Source: Prevotella sp.
Lineage (GTDB): Bacteria; Bacteroidota; Bacteroidia; Bacteroidales; Bacteroidaceae
DNA: 57,152 nt
Direction: 5' to 3'
Assembly: GCA_017467535.1 (NCBI GenBank)
Contig: JAFUST010000100.1
Coordinates: 1 to 57,152 of the forward strand
Positions 16,376 to 23,997 of the stretch are shown piece by piece. How positions within the stretch are numbered: the stretch's first letter is position 1; the number at the start of each line of letters is the position of its first letter. Both the position numbers and the translations under genes were made by a program. The notes below the pieces were generated by a model that saw nothing but the letters and a program-made list of their open reading frames with translations, was not told the origin of the DNA and ran no database searches.

Positions 16376-18145
16376 ATGAGACACAAAATCCCGGCGCTCC
16401 TGCTGGCCCTCCTGCTGGCAGCCATACAGGCACAGGCGGCCCCCGCCCTGCGCGGTCCCTTCACCGTCAGACAGCCCGACGGCACCCTGCTCACCATCGA
16501 GCAGCATGGCGACGAGCACCATCACTGGACAGCCACTGTCGACGGCACGCTGGTGGTCAACACCGGCCTTGGTGGCTGCTACGTGGCACAGATCAACGAC
16601 GAGGGCCTGCTCACGCCCACTGCCATCCTGGCCCACGAGCCCCTGCTGCGCAGCGCCGAGGAGCAGCAGGCCATAGCCCGGCAGGCCCAGCGCCGCCCCC
16701 GCTTCCACAGTCGGGGCCAGGCCCTTCGGCGCCGTGCGCTGGGCATCAATGCCAGTAGCCACTACCTGCCGCACACCGGCACGCCCCGTGTGCTGGTCAT
16801 CCTGGCCGCCTACAGCGATTTGCCCTTCACGGTCAATGAGCCCCTCAGGGCCTTCTCACAGTATATGCACGGAGACACGCAGGAGGATCTGGGCAACCAC
16901 AACGACCTCAACCACTACAGCGTGCAGCAGTACTTCGACGCCTGCAGCCACGGACAGTTTGTGCCACAGTTCGACCTGGTGGGCCCCATCACCCTGCCCC
17001 AGACCATGGACTACTATGGCGGCACCTCCTCCACCGGCAGCGACGACCGCTTCGGCGAGTTCTGCCGCGATGCCACCGAGGCCGCCAAGCCCCTGGTGGC
17101 CGACTGGTCGGTCTACGACAACGACGGCGACGGCACCATCGAACTGGTGTGCATCATCTTTGCCGGCTACGGCCAGAACCAGGGCGGAGCCGCCAGCACC
17201 CTCTGGGCCAAAGCCAGCAACCGCAACCTCCAGTTGGACGACCAGCACCGCATAGCCTTCTTCAACTGCTGCAGCGAACTGTTTCATCCTGCCGAGGCAT
17301 ACCGCGACCGCATCAACGGCAAGGGCACCTTCTGCCACGAGTTCTCCCACTGCCTGGGCCTGCCCGACCTCTATGCCACCACATCGTCGGCCTATGTCGA
17401 CAATCAGGGCATGGAGTCGTGGGACATCATGGACTATGGCCTCTACAACAACAACGGCTTCTCCCCCTGCCTCTACACCGCCTGGGAGCAGGAGGTCATG
17501 GGGTGGACCGTCATCGAGCCGCTCAGCACAGACTCATCACTCCACCTCCAGCCTCTGGAGGAGGGCGGCAATGCCTACAAGATAGTCAATACCAACAACG
17601 AGCGCGACTACCTGGTAATGGAGAACATCCAGCAGCGCGGCATCAACGCCCGAGCCCTGGGCCACGGCCTGCTGGTCTACCATGTGGCCTATCCCCACGA
17701 GCAGGTCGGCATGTACGACGCCCCCAACAACACCCCGGGCCGTCCCGCCGTGGCCGTGGTGCCTGCCGGCGGACTGCTCATCAACAAATACCTGATGGGC
17801 ACAGGCCGCACCTACACCAACGCCGAGTGGCGGGCCAGCGTGGCGGCCTCACCCTTCCCCGGCACCGGTCAGGTCACCACCCTGAGCGACGGCCAGCAGT
17901 TGCCCAACTTCTGCTTCTACGGCCCCGACGGCACCACCCTTCCCGTCGGCATCGTGCTGCACCAGATCGACGAGTCACCCGACGGTACCGTCACCCTCAC
18001 CCTGGCCGACCCCACCGCCGTCCGCCCCCCTCGTTCCTCCCTCCTCGCTCCTCCCTCCTCGCCCCTCCACAATCTGCTGGGCCAGCGCGTCCACCGTCCA
18101 GCACCGGGCATCTACATCTGGAACGGAAAAAAAGTAAAAAGATAA
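16376..18145 (+). CDS. Secreted M6-family metalloprotease
   Basis: A 589-residue secreted zinc protease. The signal peptide MRHKIPALLLALLLAAIQAQA starts at ATG 16376; ATG 16355 would add seven residues. The catalytic motif HEFSHCLGLPDLY (HExxHxxGxxD type) lies near residue 321, followed by the structural GMESWDIMDYG methionine-turn segment, as in immune inhibitor A-like M6 proteases. Members degrade host or dietary proteins outside the cell. The C-terminus NLLGQRV...GIYIWNGKK resembles tails of other secreted proteins here. The stretch just before it, RPPRSSLLAPPSSPL, is encoded by a polypyrimidine repeat and looks like inserted DNA rather than conserved protein. Confidence 0.88.
   Translation: MRHKIPALLLALLLAAIQAQAAPALRGPFTVRQPDGTLLTIEQHGDEHHHWTATVDGTLVVNTGLGGCYVAQINDEGLLTPTAILAHEPLLRSAEEQQAIARQAQRRPRFHSRGQALRRRALGINASSHYLPHTGTPRVLVILAAYSDLPFTVNEPLRAFSQYMHGDTQEDLGNHNDLNHYSVQQYFDACSHGQFVPQFDLVGPITLPQTMDYYGGTSSTGSDDRFGEFCRDATEAAKPLVADWSVYDNDGDGTIELVCIIFAGYGQNQGGAASTLWAKASNRNLQLDDQHRIAFFNCCSELFHPAEAYRDRINGKGTFCHEFSHCLGLPDLYATTSSAYVDNQGMESWDIMDYGLYNNNGFSPCLYTAWEQEVMGWTVIEPLSTDSSLHLQPLEEGGNAYKIVNTNNERDYLVMENIQQRGINARALGHGLLVYHVAYPHEQVGMYDAPNNTPGRPAVAVVPAGGLLINKYLMGTGRTYTNAEWRASVAASPFPGTGQVTTLSDGQQLPNFCFYGPDGTTLPVGIVLHQIDESPDGTVTLTLADPTAVRPPRSSLLAPPSSPLHNLLGQRVHRPAPGIYIWNGKKVKR
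18021..18067. repeat. Polypyrimidine CTCCCTCCTCG-type simple repeat inside the M6 protease CDS
   Basis: A 47-base tract of C and T with few other bases, built from repeats of CCCTCCTCG and GCTCCT. It is translated in frame into a Ser/Pro/Leu linker between the protease body and its C-terminal tail. It stands out from the normal codon use on either side. Confidence 0.6.
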
Positions 18146-18165
18146 AACGACGACACACATAGTTT

Positions 18166-18190
18166 AATGTTCAATCTTCAATGTTCAATG
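18166..18190. repeat. TTCAATG/TTCAATC simple repeat providing the ompH start codon
   Basis: Three TTCAAT words in a row lie directly before ompH, and the last ATG of the repeat is the preferred ompH start codon. The same words form the inverted pair at 27499-27637, so this is an interspersed repeat rather than local chance. Confidence 0.65.
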
Positions 18191-18736
18191 AATAAGATCT
18201 TAGCAATCCTTTTAGCCCTCTTCACCCTCGCGGCCTCCGCGCAGACCGAAGAGCCCGCGGCCGCCGGCCAATTCTCAATTCCCAATTCTCGCCCCCTCCG
18301 CATCGGCTATCTCAGTTACGACTCCGCACTGGTCCGCATGGCCGACTATGCCGCCGTGCAGCAGCAGATGGCCGCCCTGCGCTCCGCCTACGAGGCCGAG
18401 ATGCAGCGCGTGGAGGACGAGTTCAACCAGAAGTACGAGGCCTTCCTGGAGGGTCAGAAAGACTTCCCCCGCACCATCCTGCTCAAGCGCCAGACCGAAC
18501 TGCAGACGCTGCTGCAGCGCAACGTAGACTTCCGCCGTCAGGCCCAGACCGAACTGCAGCAGGCCGAGCGCCAGGCCATGCAGCCCCTGCACCAGCGCCT
18601 GACCGAGGCCATAGCCCGCGTGGCCGCCCATCAGGGCCTGGCCGTGGTGCTCAACACCGACTCCCGAGCCTGCCCCTTCGTCGACCCCGCGCTGAGCGTC
18701 GACGTCAGCCAGGCCGTCAACGATCTGCTCCGCTGA
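18188..18736 (+). CDS. ompH: OmpH/Skp-family periplasmic chaperone
   Basis: A 182-residue protein: signal peptide MNKILAILLALFTLAASAQ, then an OmpH/Skp domain from about 40, with IGYLSYDSAL and a long charged coiled-coil arm (about 60-130). It ends with the usual GLAVVLNTDSRACPFVDPALSVDVSQ block. Skp-like chaperones hold unfolded outer-membrane proteins in the periplasm. The start was taken at MNKILA (18188); an upstream ATG at 18167 falls inside repeat DNA. Residues 28-35 (QFSIPNSR) are encoded by a CAATTCTC repeat inserted between signal peptide and mature domain. The gene overlaps murI by one base. Confidence 0.88.
   Translation: MNKILAILLALFTLAASAQTEEPAAAGQFSIPNSRPLRIGYLSYDSALVRMADYAAVQQQMAALRSAYEAEMQRVEDEFNQKYEAFLEGQKDFPRTILLKRQTELQTLLQRNVDFRRQAQTELQQAERQAMQPLHQRLTEAIARVAAHQGLAVVLNTDSRACPFVDPALSVDVSQAVNDLLR
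18269..18290. repeat. CAATTCTC/CAATTCCC repeat in frame inside ompH
   Basis: Three tandem CAATTC-words within 22 bases, translated as part of the linker behind the OmpH signal peptide. The repeat is AT-rich in an otherwise GC-rich gene. Confidence 0.55.
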
Positions 18737-19584
18737 TGATGACGCCCGACGCACTGCCCACGGCCCCAGGCCCCATCGGCATCTTCGACAGCGGCTACGG
18801 CGGACTGACCATCCTCCACGGCATCCGCCAGCGCCTGCCCCAGTACGACTATCTCTACCTGGGCGACAACGCCCGTGCCCCCTACGGCACCCGCTCCTTC
18901 GACGTGGTCTACCAGTTCACCCGCCAGGCCGTGGTGCGCCTCTTCCAGATGGGGTGCCACCTCGTGGTGCTGGGCTGCAACACCGCCTCGGCCAAGGCCC
19001 TGCGCACCATCCAGCAGACCGACCTGCCCCGCCTCGACCCCCAGCGGCGCGTGCTGGGCATCATCCGTCCCACGGCCGAGGTCGTGGGGTCGCTCACGCG
19101 CACCCGCCATGTGGGCATCTTTGCCACCGAGGGCACCATCCGCAGCGAGTCCTACAATCTGGAGATCGGCAAACTCTTCCCCGACGTGCAGGTCAGCGGC
19201 GTGGCCTGTCCCTTCTGGGTGCCCCTGGTGGAGTACAACGAGGCCACGGGGCCCGGAGCCGACTATTTCGTGCGTAAGCGCGTAGACCAGTTGATGAGCC
19301 TCGACCCGCAGATAGACACCGTCATACTGGGCTGCACCCACTATCCCCTGCTGCTGCCCAAGATCCGCCGCTACATGCCCTCGGGCGTGCGCATCGTCTC
19401 CCAGGGCCACTATGTGGCCGACAGCCTCAGCCACTACTTCCGCCGCCACCCCGAGATAGAGCAGCGCTGCACCCGCGGCGGCCGCGTGCACTACCTGACC
19501 ACCGAGAACCCGCAGAAGTTCAGCGAGCAGGCCCAGATCTTCCTCCGCGAGCCCGTGGAGGTGGAGCACATCACGCTGGGGTAG
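18736..19584 (+). CDS. murI: Glutamate racemase
   Basis: A 282-residue enzyme that makes D-glutamate for peptidoglycan. It shows IGIFDSGYGGLTIL at the N-terminus, and both catalytic cysteines are present: GCNTAS near residue 81 and GCTHYPLLLPKI near 200. YLGDNARAPYG lies between them. Length is slightly above the usual 260-270 because of an N-terminal extension of about 12 residues. Its ATG overlaps the ompH TGA (TGATG), so translational coupling is likely. The pairing of ompH and murI is common in Bacteroidales. Confidence 0.95.
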   Translation: MMTPDALPTAPGPIGIFDSGYGGLTILHGIRQRLPQYDYLYLGDNARAPYGTRSFDVVYQFTRQAVVRLFQMGCHLVVLGCNTASAKALRTIQQTDLPRLDPQRRVLGIIRPTAEVVGSLTRTRHVGIFATEGTIRSESYNLEIGKLFPDVQVSGVACPFWVPLVEYNEATGPGADYFVRKRVDQLMSLDPQIDTVILGCTHYPLLLPKIRRYMPSGVRIVSQGHYVADSLSHYFRRHPEIEQRCTRGGRVHYLTTENPQKFSEQAQIFLREPVEVEHITLG

Positions 19585-19590
19585 CGGCGT

Positions 19591-19632
19591 CTATTGTTTA
19601 TTGGCTAATGTTTATTGTTTATTGTTTATTGT
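19591..19632. repeat. TGTTTATTG tandem repeat at the end of the TPR gene
   Basis: Five near-copies of TGTTTATTG between convergent murI and TPR genes. On the minus strand the first copy reads AATAAACAATAA and supplies the last codons and the stop of the TPR protein (…KDNKQ stop). Confidence 0.65.
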
Positions 19633-21589
19633 CCTTCAGCAGTTGCTCCGCCGTCTCCGCGCCCTGTTGGGCCACCCGCGTGGCGGCGTGGTCTTCGCCA
19701 TACTTTTCACGGAATACGGCCAGTGCCTGCCGGTAGCAGTTGAGCGCCGCCTGGTAGTCCTGCTTCAGCAGATAGGCATAGCCCATGTTGCAGCGCACCT
19801 GCGCTACGTCCGGATGCGGCCCGTCGTATGTCTCTCCATATATGGCCAGAGCCTTCTGCAGGAACTCCAGTGCCCTGTCTGGCAACCCCATCTTGCAGTT
19901 GATGGTCCCCAGGTTGTTGCACGAGACGGCAATCTCAGGATGCGCCTTGCCGTAGATGTTGATGCGTGAGATGAGTGCCTTCACGTAGCATTCCATCGCC
20001 TCGTCCAGACGGCCCAGATTGTCCAGGGCAGCCCCGATGCTGTTGTACGACGTGGCCACCAGCGGATGGTTCTCGCCGTAGACGCCCGCCCTGATGCTCA
20101 GCGCCCGTCGGTAGAACTGCAGGGCCAGCGAGTCGTTGCCCTGGGCGGCGTAGACGGCCCCCATGTTGTGATAGGCCTGTGCCGTGGCCGGGTGAGCCTC
20201 GCCGCACGTCTTCTCGCAGATGCTCAGTGCCTGCTGGTAGCACCTCATGGCCTGCTCCAGGTCGCCCGTCCGCTTATAGGACAGCCCCATGTTGTTGTAG
20301 ACCATTGCCACGTCGGCGTGCTCCGTGCCGATAGTTCCCCGCCATATCTCCAGTGCCTCGCCGTAGCACCTCAGTGCCTCGGCGTAGCGGCCCAGACACA
20401 GGTGCACGTAGCCCAGATTGTTGTATGATAGTGCCACGTCCTCGTGCTCCCTGCCATATACCGTCTGCCAGATGGCGAGAGCCTGCTGGTGATTCTCCTC
20501 GGCCTCGTTGTAGCGGCCCAGGCTGGACAGCGTCACCCCCAGGTTGTTGTAGGCCGTTGCCGCGTCGGCGCGCTCCTCGCCCTGTTGCGTCAGGGCCAGC
20601 CTCAGGCTGCGTCGGTCGTAGAGCAGCGCCTTCTCGTAGTCTGCCACATAGCGGCCCAGAAACTTACCCGCCGTGAGTTGCCATTCCACACGTGTGGTAT
20701 CCAGTTCGGCGCGTGTTTCAATGTAGTGGCGCGCCTTCTCGTTGTCCAGCCGCGCCAGTGCTATCGTGAAGAGTTGGTACAAGTGCTCTGCATCCCTCTC
20801 CTGCTGCTTCAGCACCTTGGCCATGTCCGCCTCCGCCTGCCGGATCATGTCGTTGGCAGAGATGACGCTCCGGTCTATTCTTGCAAGCGCCTCACGGTTG
20901 CGCTCAAGCACGCCCACGGGGTCAAACTCCGCGCTGAGCAGTGAGTCTGCACGCTCCAGGTCGCCGTTCTCAATGCAGATGTTGACTTCGCGCTCTCGAT
21001 CGCTCAGGCTGTCGTAGTCTATGTGAGCATAGTGCTCGGCTAGTCCGTCGATGAGCGACTGGTATTTCTCAAACCGCTCCTGCAGCCCCCTCAACGCCTC
21101 ACTGTACTGCTCCGCCGTCATCATTTGGTCTGCCTTTTGCTGCTCCAGCAGGGCGAGCCTGGCCTTGTAGTTCTTTTCAGCCGTCCTGTATGCATTGTCC
21201 TCTATACGCTGCTTGTCGGCCTGCAACTGGGCCGTCTGCACCATAGTAATGATCAGGGGCACTCGGTCAGAGAAGGCATGCTGCCGTCCGATGATGCTTT
21301 TCTCGTTCAGTTCGTAACCGCTCTTCTGCACCTGCTGCAGGGCGTAAGGCTCGCCGTTTCTCTTGCCGGGCATACTCATGAGGATAGTGCCGTCGCCGCG
21401 ACTCACAGTGGCATTGTGCTCCCCCTTCACCCTGACAGTCACGCCGCTCAGGGCCTCTCCCTTTCGGTCGGGGCGCCCCAGCGTCTTCACCAGACCCTGC
21501 TGCGTCTGCGCATCCACAGACACCGGCAGCAGTCCTGCCAACAGCAGCATTCCAACGATCATGATTTGCACTCTACGAGGTGTCATCAT
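19619..21589 (-). CDS. Exported kinesin-light-chain-type TPR protein (cluster paralogue 1)
   Basis: A 656-residue protein with a signal peptide ending near VDAQ, then the motif QTQQGLVKTLGR shared with the two plus-strand neighbours. An Ig-like CarboxypepD_reg-type module follows at about 30-110, a charged coiled-coil segment at about 115-290, and a run of about eight 42-residue TPRs of kinesin light chain type at about 325-640 (YNNLGVTLSSLGRYNEAEEN and relatives). The coiled-coil contains two further cluster signatures: DYDSL with an NGDLERADSLL block, and RAELDTTRVEW. It should act as a periplasmic or surface scaffold. It is divergent from the 21728 gene, with both promoters in the 138-bp gap. 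Partner and ligand are unknown; the neighbouring membrane TIR protein is the obvious candidate partner. Confidence 0.8.
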   Translation of the reverse strand: MMTPRRVQIMIVGMLLLAGLLPVSVDAQTQQGLVKTLGRPDRKGEALSGVTVRVKGEHNATVSRGDGTILMSMPGKRNGEPYALQQVQKSGYELNEKSIIGRQHAFSDRVPLIITMVQTAQLQADKQRIEDNAYRTAEKNYKARLALLEQQKADQMMTAEQYSEALRGLQERFEKYQSLIDGLAEHYAHIDYDSLSDREREVNICIENGDLERADSLLSAEFDPVGVLERNREALARIDRSVISANDMIRQAEADMAKVLKQQERDAEHLYQLFTIALARLDNEKARHYIETRAELDTTRVEWQLTAGKFLGRYVADYEKALLYDRRSLRLALTQQGEERADAATAYNNLGVTLSSLGRYNEAEENHQQALAIWQTVYGREHEDVALSYNNLGYVHLCLGRYAEALRCYGEALEIWRGTIGTEHADVAMVYNNMGLSYKRTGDLEQAMRCYQQALSICEKTCGEAHPATAQAYHNMGAVYAAQGNDSLALQFYRRALSIRAGVYGENHPLVATSYNSIGAALDNLGRLDEAMECYVKALISRINIYGKAHPEIAVSCNNLGTINCKMGLPDRALEFLQKALAIYGETYDGPHPDVAQVRCNMGYAYLLKQDYQAALNCYRQALAVFREKYGEDHAATRVAQQGAETAEQLLKDNKQ

Positions 21590-21616
21590 CAGCCATTCCT
21601 TTTTTACTTACGATTG

Positions 21617-21624
21617 CAAAGATA
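21617..21624 (-). promoter_or_regulatory. -7 promoter element, leftward TPR gene
   Basis: TATCTTTG on the minus strand, 28 bp upstream of the ATG at 21589. Confidence 0.6.
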
Positions 21625-21686
21625 CACAAAAATAAGAAAAGCACAAAAAAATCTGGAATCTCTCAGCCTATTTCGTGAAGTTTTTG

Positions 21687-21694
21687 TAAATTTG
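21687..21694 (+). promoter_or_regulatory. -7 promoter element, rightward TPR-TPR-TIR operon
   Basis: TAAATTTG, 33 bp upstream of the ATG at 21728. Together with the box at 21617 it makes a compact divergent promoter, so one regulator could control the whole cluster. Confidence 0.6.
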
Positions 21695-21727
21695 TAGCCG
21701 AAATACGAAGAGAACTATAAATAAGGA

Positions 21728-23992
21728 ATGAGAAGATTCGTTGCACTTACGGTTTGCCTTTGGGCTGCACTGGCTGTCGTGGCACAGACCCAGCAGGGGT
21801 TTGTGAAGACGAAGGGGCGCATGGTGAACGGTCAGCATGTAGCCGGACAGGGCCTGCCTGGGGCTACGGTGACTATTCAGGGGCGCAGTGCCGTGGCTGT
21901 GAAAAATGCCAACGGCTCGTTCTCGTTTCCTGTTTCTGGCAAGTCCTTTAGGGTTCAGGGAGTTCAGAAAAAAGGATATCAACTGGTGGATGCCGATGCG
22001 ACGGCCAAGGCATATCACTATTCTCCTAATCCTATTTTTTTTGTGATGGAGATGCCTGAACAGCAGATGGAAGACCTCCTGATCGCTCAGGAGAAAATCA
22101 GTCAAGGCTTGAAAAAACAGTATCAGCGTAGTCTGGCAGAGAACAGACGGCTGAGAGAAGAAAACAGAATCTCGCAAGAGGAATACGAAAAGAATCTACA
22201 GCAGATTATTAACGAGCAGAATAATAGCGGAAAACTGATTAAGGAGATGGCTGAGCGCTATGCCAGTATGGACTACGACCAATTGGATGAATTCGGGCAG
22301 CGCATCAGTGAACTGATATTAAATGGCGACCTTCAAGAGGCTGACTCGATGCTAAAGACGAAAGGAGATATTTCCTCAAGGGCAGATATATTCAGACGCG
22401 AGTGGCAAGTACTGAATGATGAGAAAGAAAATCTCGCCCAACAGCGGCAGAAAACAGTTCAGGCACGTGAATTGTTGCAGAAGAAAATGGAAGAACTGGC
22501 TACTGACTGTTACAGCAAAGCGGAAATATTCAAGATGCAGTTTATGGTAGACTCGGCCATGCACTATCTGAGGCAGCGTGCAGAATTAGACACTATGCGT
22601 AGTGACTGGACGTACAATTTTGCCTACTACTGTTACGAGAATAATTATTATTCGCAAGCCATTAGTGGGTGTGAGCGGATATTGGCACTTTACCCTCAAG
22701 AGCCACTACTTGAAACAAAGACTCTACTGGGTATTGTCTATCATTTAACTGGTCAGCGAGGCAAAAGCACTGCCCTGTTTGAAGATTTAGTGGAACAGCG
22801 CCAATTAATCTATGCCTCGAATCCAGGGACTGCCGACCAGTTGGCAACATCGCTGATGAACTTAGGTAACACCTACAAAGAAACGGGCAGATACGACGAT
22901 GCGGAAAGAGTCTATAGTGAGTCGTTGAAACTAAAAAGGCAACTAGCACATGACACGGAAGGTGAGTTTGATGTTGCAACCACCCTTTATAATCTGGCAA
23001 CGCTCTACCTGAATCAGAGCCGGTTTGCAGAGGCCGAGCCTTATCTGCAGGAGGCACAGACCATCTATCGTCGCTGCATAGACAGAGATCCAAGCAATCT
23101 GGAATATCAAGAAGATTTGGCACATCTGTTGAGGATGATAGGGGCTATGTATCATGAGACGCAACGGCAAAAAGAGGGTATCCAGTTGGCTGAAGAGTCA
23201 GTGGATATCTGCCAGGAATTAGCGGAGAGAAATCCTCAGAAATACAACTTGTCTCTCAGTTCGTCACTCTCCACTGTGGCTGCTATTTATAAGGATACGT
23301 ATCGGATGGATGATTACGAGGCTACTTTGTTGAGAATACTTGACATTAAGCGCGGTTATGCCAAGGAAGACCCCACTATGTTTGGTGCCGGACTGGTGGT
23401 AACACTCGACACGCTGGCAAACCTCTATAGGTTAACAGACCGTGTTGGCCAAAGAATAGATGTCGTGAGGGAGAAAGTTGAGATGTGCCGCTATCTGTCT
23501 ATAGCCAATCCCCAGAAGTACTTGCCGATGGTGGCTTGGGACTTACGTGTCTTAGCGATGAATGAAATTGATGACAGGCCAAAGGAGGGAATGGCTCATT
23601 GCCTTGAATCTGTAGAGCGATACAGAGAGTTGTCAAAGGACAATCCGGCCTTTGAACCATTCTTGGCAGATGTGCTAGGTATGCTTGGTGACTATTATTC
23701 ACAAGATTCTCTTGTGGCAGATGCAGAACAAGCCTATTTGGAGTCCATAGAGATTATGAAAAGGCAACCTGCTGAAAATCAGGAATATCTGTCTGTGCCT
23801 ATGGCAATCGGCTTGTATAATTTGGGGCTACTCTATTATCGAAAAGCAGACTGGGAAAAGGCGCAAGATGCCTTTTTTCAATCACGTGATATCTATAAGA
23901 AACTGTCAGATATTGATCCGCAAAAGTTTGAGGAGGACTATCAAGGGGCTTGCGGAATGATCAAAAAGATAAAAGAGAAAATGGAGAAATAG
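21728..23992 (+). CDS. Exported TPR protein (cluster paralogue 2)
   Basis: A 754-residue protein. The signal peptide ends at VVAQ, followed by QTQQGFVKTKGRMVNG and an Ig-like module (about 35-105: LPGATVTIQGRSAV…GSFSFPV). A strongly charged coiled-coil comes next at about 110-265, with SLAENRRLREENRISQEEYE. The paralogue signatures DYDQL, NGDLQEADSML, IFKMQFMVDSAMHYL and RAELDTMRSDW are all present. From about 310 the protein is made of degenerate TPR helices, less regular than in its neighbours. No enzyme motif is seen. It lies five bases upstream of paralogue 3 and belongs to the same operon as the TIR gene. Role is inferred as the extracytoplasmic part of a sensing system. Confidence 0.8.
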   Translation: MRRFVALTVCLWAALAVVAQTQQGFVKTKGRMVNGQHVAGQGLPGATVTIQGRSAVAVKNANGSFSFPVSGKSFRVQGVQKKGYQLVDADATAKAYHYSPNPIFFVMEMPEQQMEDLLIAQEKISQGLKKQYQRSLAENRRLREENRISQEEYEKNLQQIINEQNNSGKLIKEMAERYASMDYDQLDEFGQRISELILNGDLQEADSMLKTKGDISSRADIFRREWQVLNDEKENLAQQRQKTVQARELLQKKMEELATDCYSKAEIFKMQFMVDSAMHYLRQRAELDTMRSDWTYNFAYYCYENNYYSQAISGCERILALYPQEPLLETKTLLGIVYHLTGQRGKSTALFEDLVEQRQLIYASNPGTADQLATSLMNLGNTYKETGRYDDAERVYSESLKLKRQLAHDTEGEFDVATTLYNLATLYLNQSRFAEAEPYLQEAQTIYRRCIDRDPSNLEYQEDLAHLLRMIGAMYHETQRQKEGIQLAEESVDICQELAERNPQKYNLSLSSSLSTVAAIYKDTYRMDDYEATLLRILDIKRGYAKEDPTMFGAGLVVTLDTLANLYRLTDRVGQRIDVVREKVEMCRYLSIANPQKYLPMVAWDLRVLAMNEIDDRPKEGMAHCLESVERYRELSKDNPAFEPFLADVLGMLGDYYSQDSLVADAEQAYLESIEIMKRQPAENQEYLSVPMAIGLYNLGLLYYRKADWEKAQDAFFQSRDIYKKLSDIDPQKFEEDYQGACGMIKKIKEKMEK

Positions 23993-23997
23993 TCAAT

